This document shows, in pieces, positions 15,541 through 16,681 of a stretch of 16,681 nt of DNA. The translations under genes were made by a program, and so were the position numbers. The stretch covers positions 1-16,681 of the forward strand of contig DASUGM010000224.1 of assembly GCA_036274055.1 (NCBI GenBank), read 5' to 3'. The stretch comes from DASUGM01 sp036274055 (GTDB lineage Bacteria; Acidobacteriota; Vicinamibacteria; Vicinamibacterales; SCN-69-37). Under the pieces are notes generated by a model that saw only the letters and a list, made by a program, of their open reading frames with translations, searched no databases and was not told the DNA's origin. Within the stretch, counting starts at the first letter, position 1. Each line of letters opens with the position of its first letter.

Positions 15541-15768
15541 GTTCTTTGAAAACTAGATAGAACGTGCAAGCACAGCCCGTCGAGTATCAGCGGGTGGGCG
15601 GCGCCTTCGGGCGCACAGACCCATCCATACTTGAACGGCCCACCACGGCTCGAGCGTAAGCGCGAGCGGCGGTGGGATGAATCCGAGAGCCATTTTCAAC
15701 AGGCTGATCGGGTTGAACGAGTTGCGCTCTGCTCGAGGCCGTGAGGCCGGGAGTGGAGACAGCGAATT
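15541..15768 (+). promoter_or_regulatory. 16S rRNA leader: boxA-like motif and three processing/antitermination hairpins
   Basis: GTTCTTTGAAAACT (15541-15554) matches the box-like leader motif seen before many bacterial 16S genes, probably part of the Nus antitermination site. Three strong hairpins follow. At 15592-15626 a 7-bp outer stem (GGGTGGG with CCCATCC) encloses GCGCC-TTCG-GGCGC. At 15639-15676 CCCACC pairs with GGTGGG around GCTCG/CGAGC, closed by a GTAA tetraloop. At 15727-15758 CTCTGCTC pairs with GAGTGGAG (two G-T wobbles) around GGCC-GTGA-GGCC. UUCG and GNRA loops and the wobble pairs argue for selected RNA structure. The last hairpin ends about 10 nt before the 16S start. Confidence 0.65.

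Positions 15769-16681
<913 letters not shown>

Larger units (their letters stand above)
15162..15768 (+). other. Non-coding region between tyrS and 16S rRNA (rRNA promoters and leader)
   Basis: No credible gene occurs in this 607-bp stretch on either strand. Positions 15162-15241 hold no recognisable terminator for tyrS: no stem followed by a T-run. Two promoter-like sequences are at 15242-15270 and 15466-15495, and the rRNA leader with its box and hairpins occupies 15541-15768. The part between the promoters (about 15275-15460) contains two GTCGAC sites and short self-complementary segments but nothing that could be identified. Confidence 0.7.

Overview
The window looks like a piece of a GC-rich Acidobacteriota chromosome, most likely class Vicinamibacteria (subgroup 6). 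Three things point there: the 5' part of a 16S rRNA gene at the right edge with an Acidobacteria-like start and V3-V4 region, an 'orphan' duplicated ABC permease paired with a PadR regulator (the ADOP arrangement typical of this phylum), and uniformly GC-rich coding sequence. The taxonomic call is recognition by eye, not a database placement.

Layout. Positions 1-167 are non-coding and hold a perfect hairpin, one copy (A) of a 51-bp dispersed repeat and a possible promoter with two inverted repeats. A tightly packed forward operon follows: an M16 zinc peptidase (168-1424), purB, purS, purQ, purL, purF, a secreted HEAT-repeat protein, purM and purN (to 10897). Between purB and purM the genes overlap by 1-4 bases (ATGA, GTGA, TAATG) or abut, so translation is probably coupled. 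PurS, PurQ and PurL form the three-subunit FGAM synthetase. PurF, PurN, PurSQL, PurM and PurB cover steps 1, 3, 4, 5 and 8 of IMP synthesis, and PurB also acts in AMP synthesis. purD, purE, purK, purC and purH are not in this window.

The most interesting spot is the purM-purN junction. A REP-associated tyrosine transposase (RAYT, IS200-like HUH/Y1 family) lies antisense to the operon, bounded by two inverted copies (B and C) of the 51-bp repeat. The element has merged into its neighbours. Repeat C supplies the GTG start codon and first seven residues of PurN. Repeat B encodes part of the transposase C-terminus. The transposase frame then runs 78 bp into the 3' end of purM, whose protein lacks the usual last ~10 residues.

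After the operon, a reverse-strand pair (padR regulator, then the ADOP permease; ATGA overlap) converges on purN with only 7 bp between stop codons. tyrS is divergent from padR. A ~600-bp non-coding stretch then carries two promoter-like sequences, an rRNA leader box and three strong leader hairpins, and leads into the 16S rRNA gene, which runs off the right edge. No tRNA, CRISPR array, prophage or defence system is visible.
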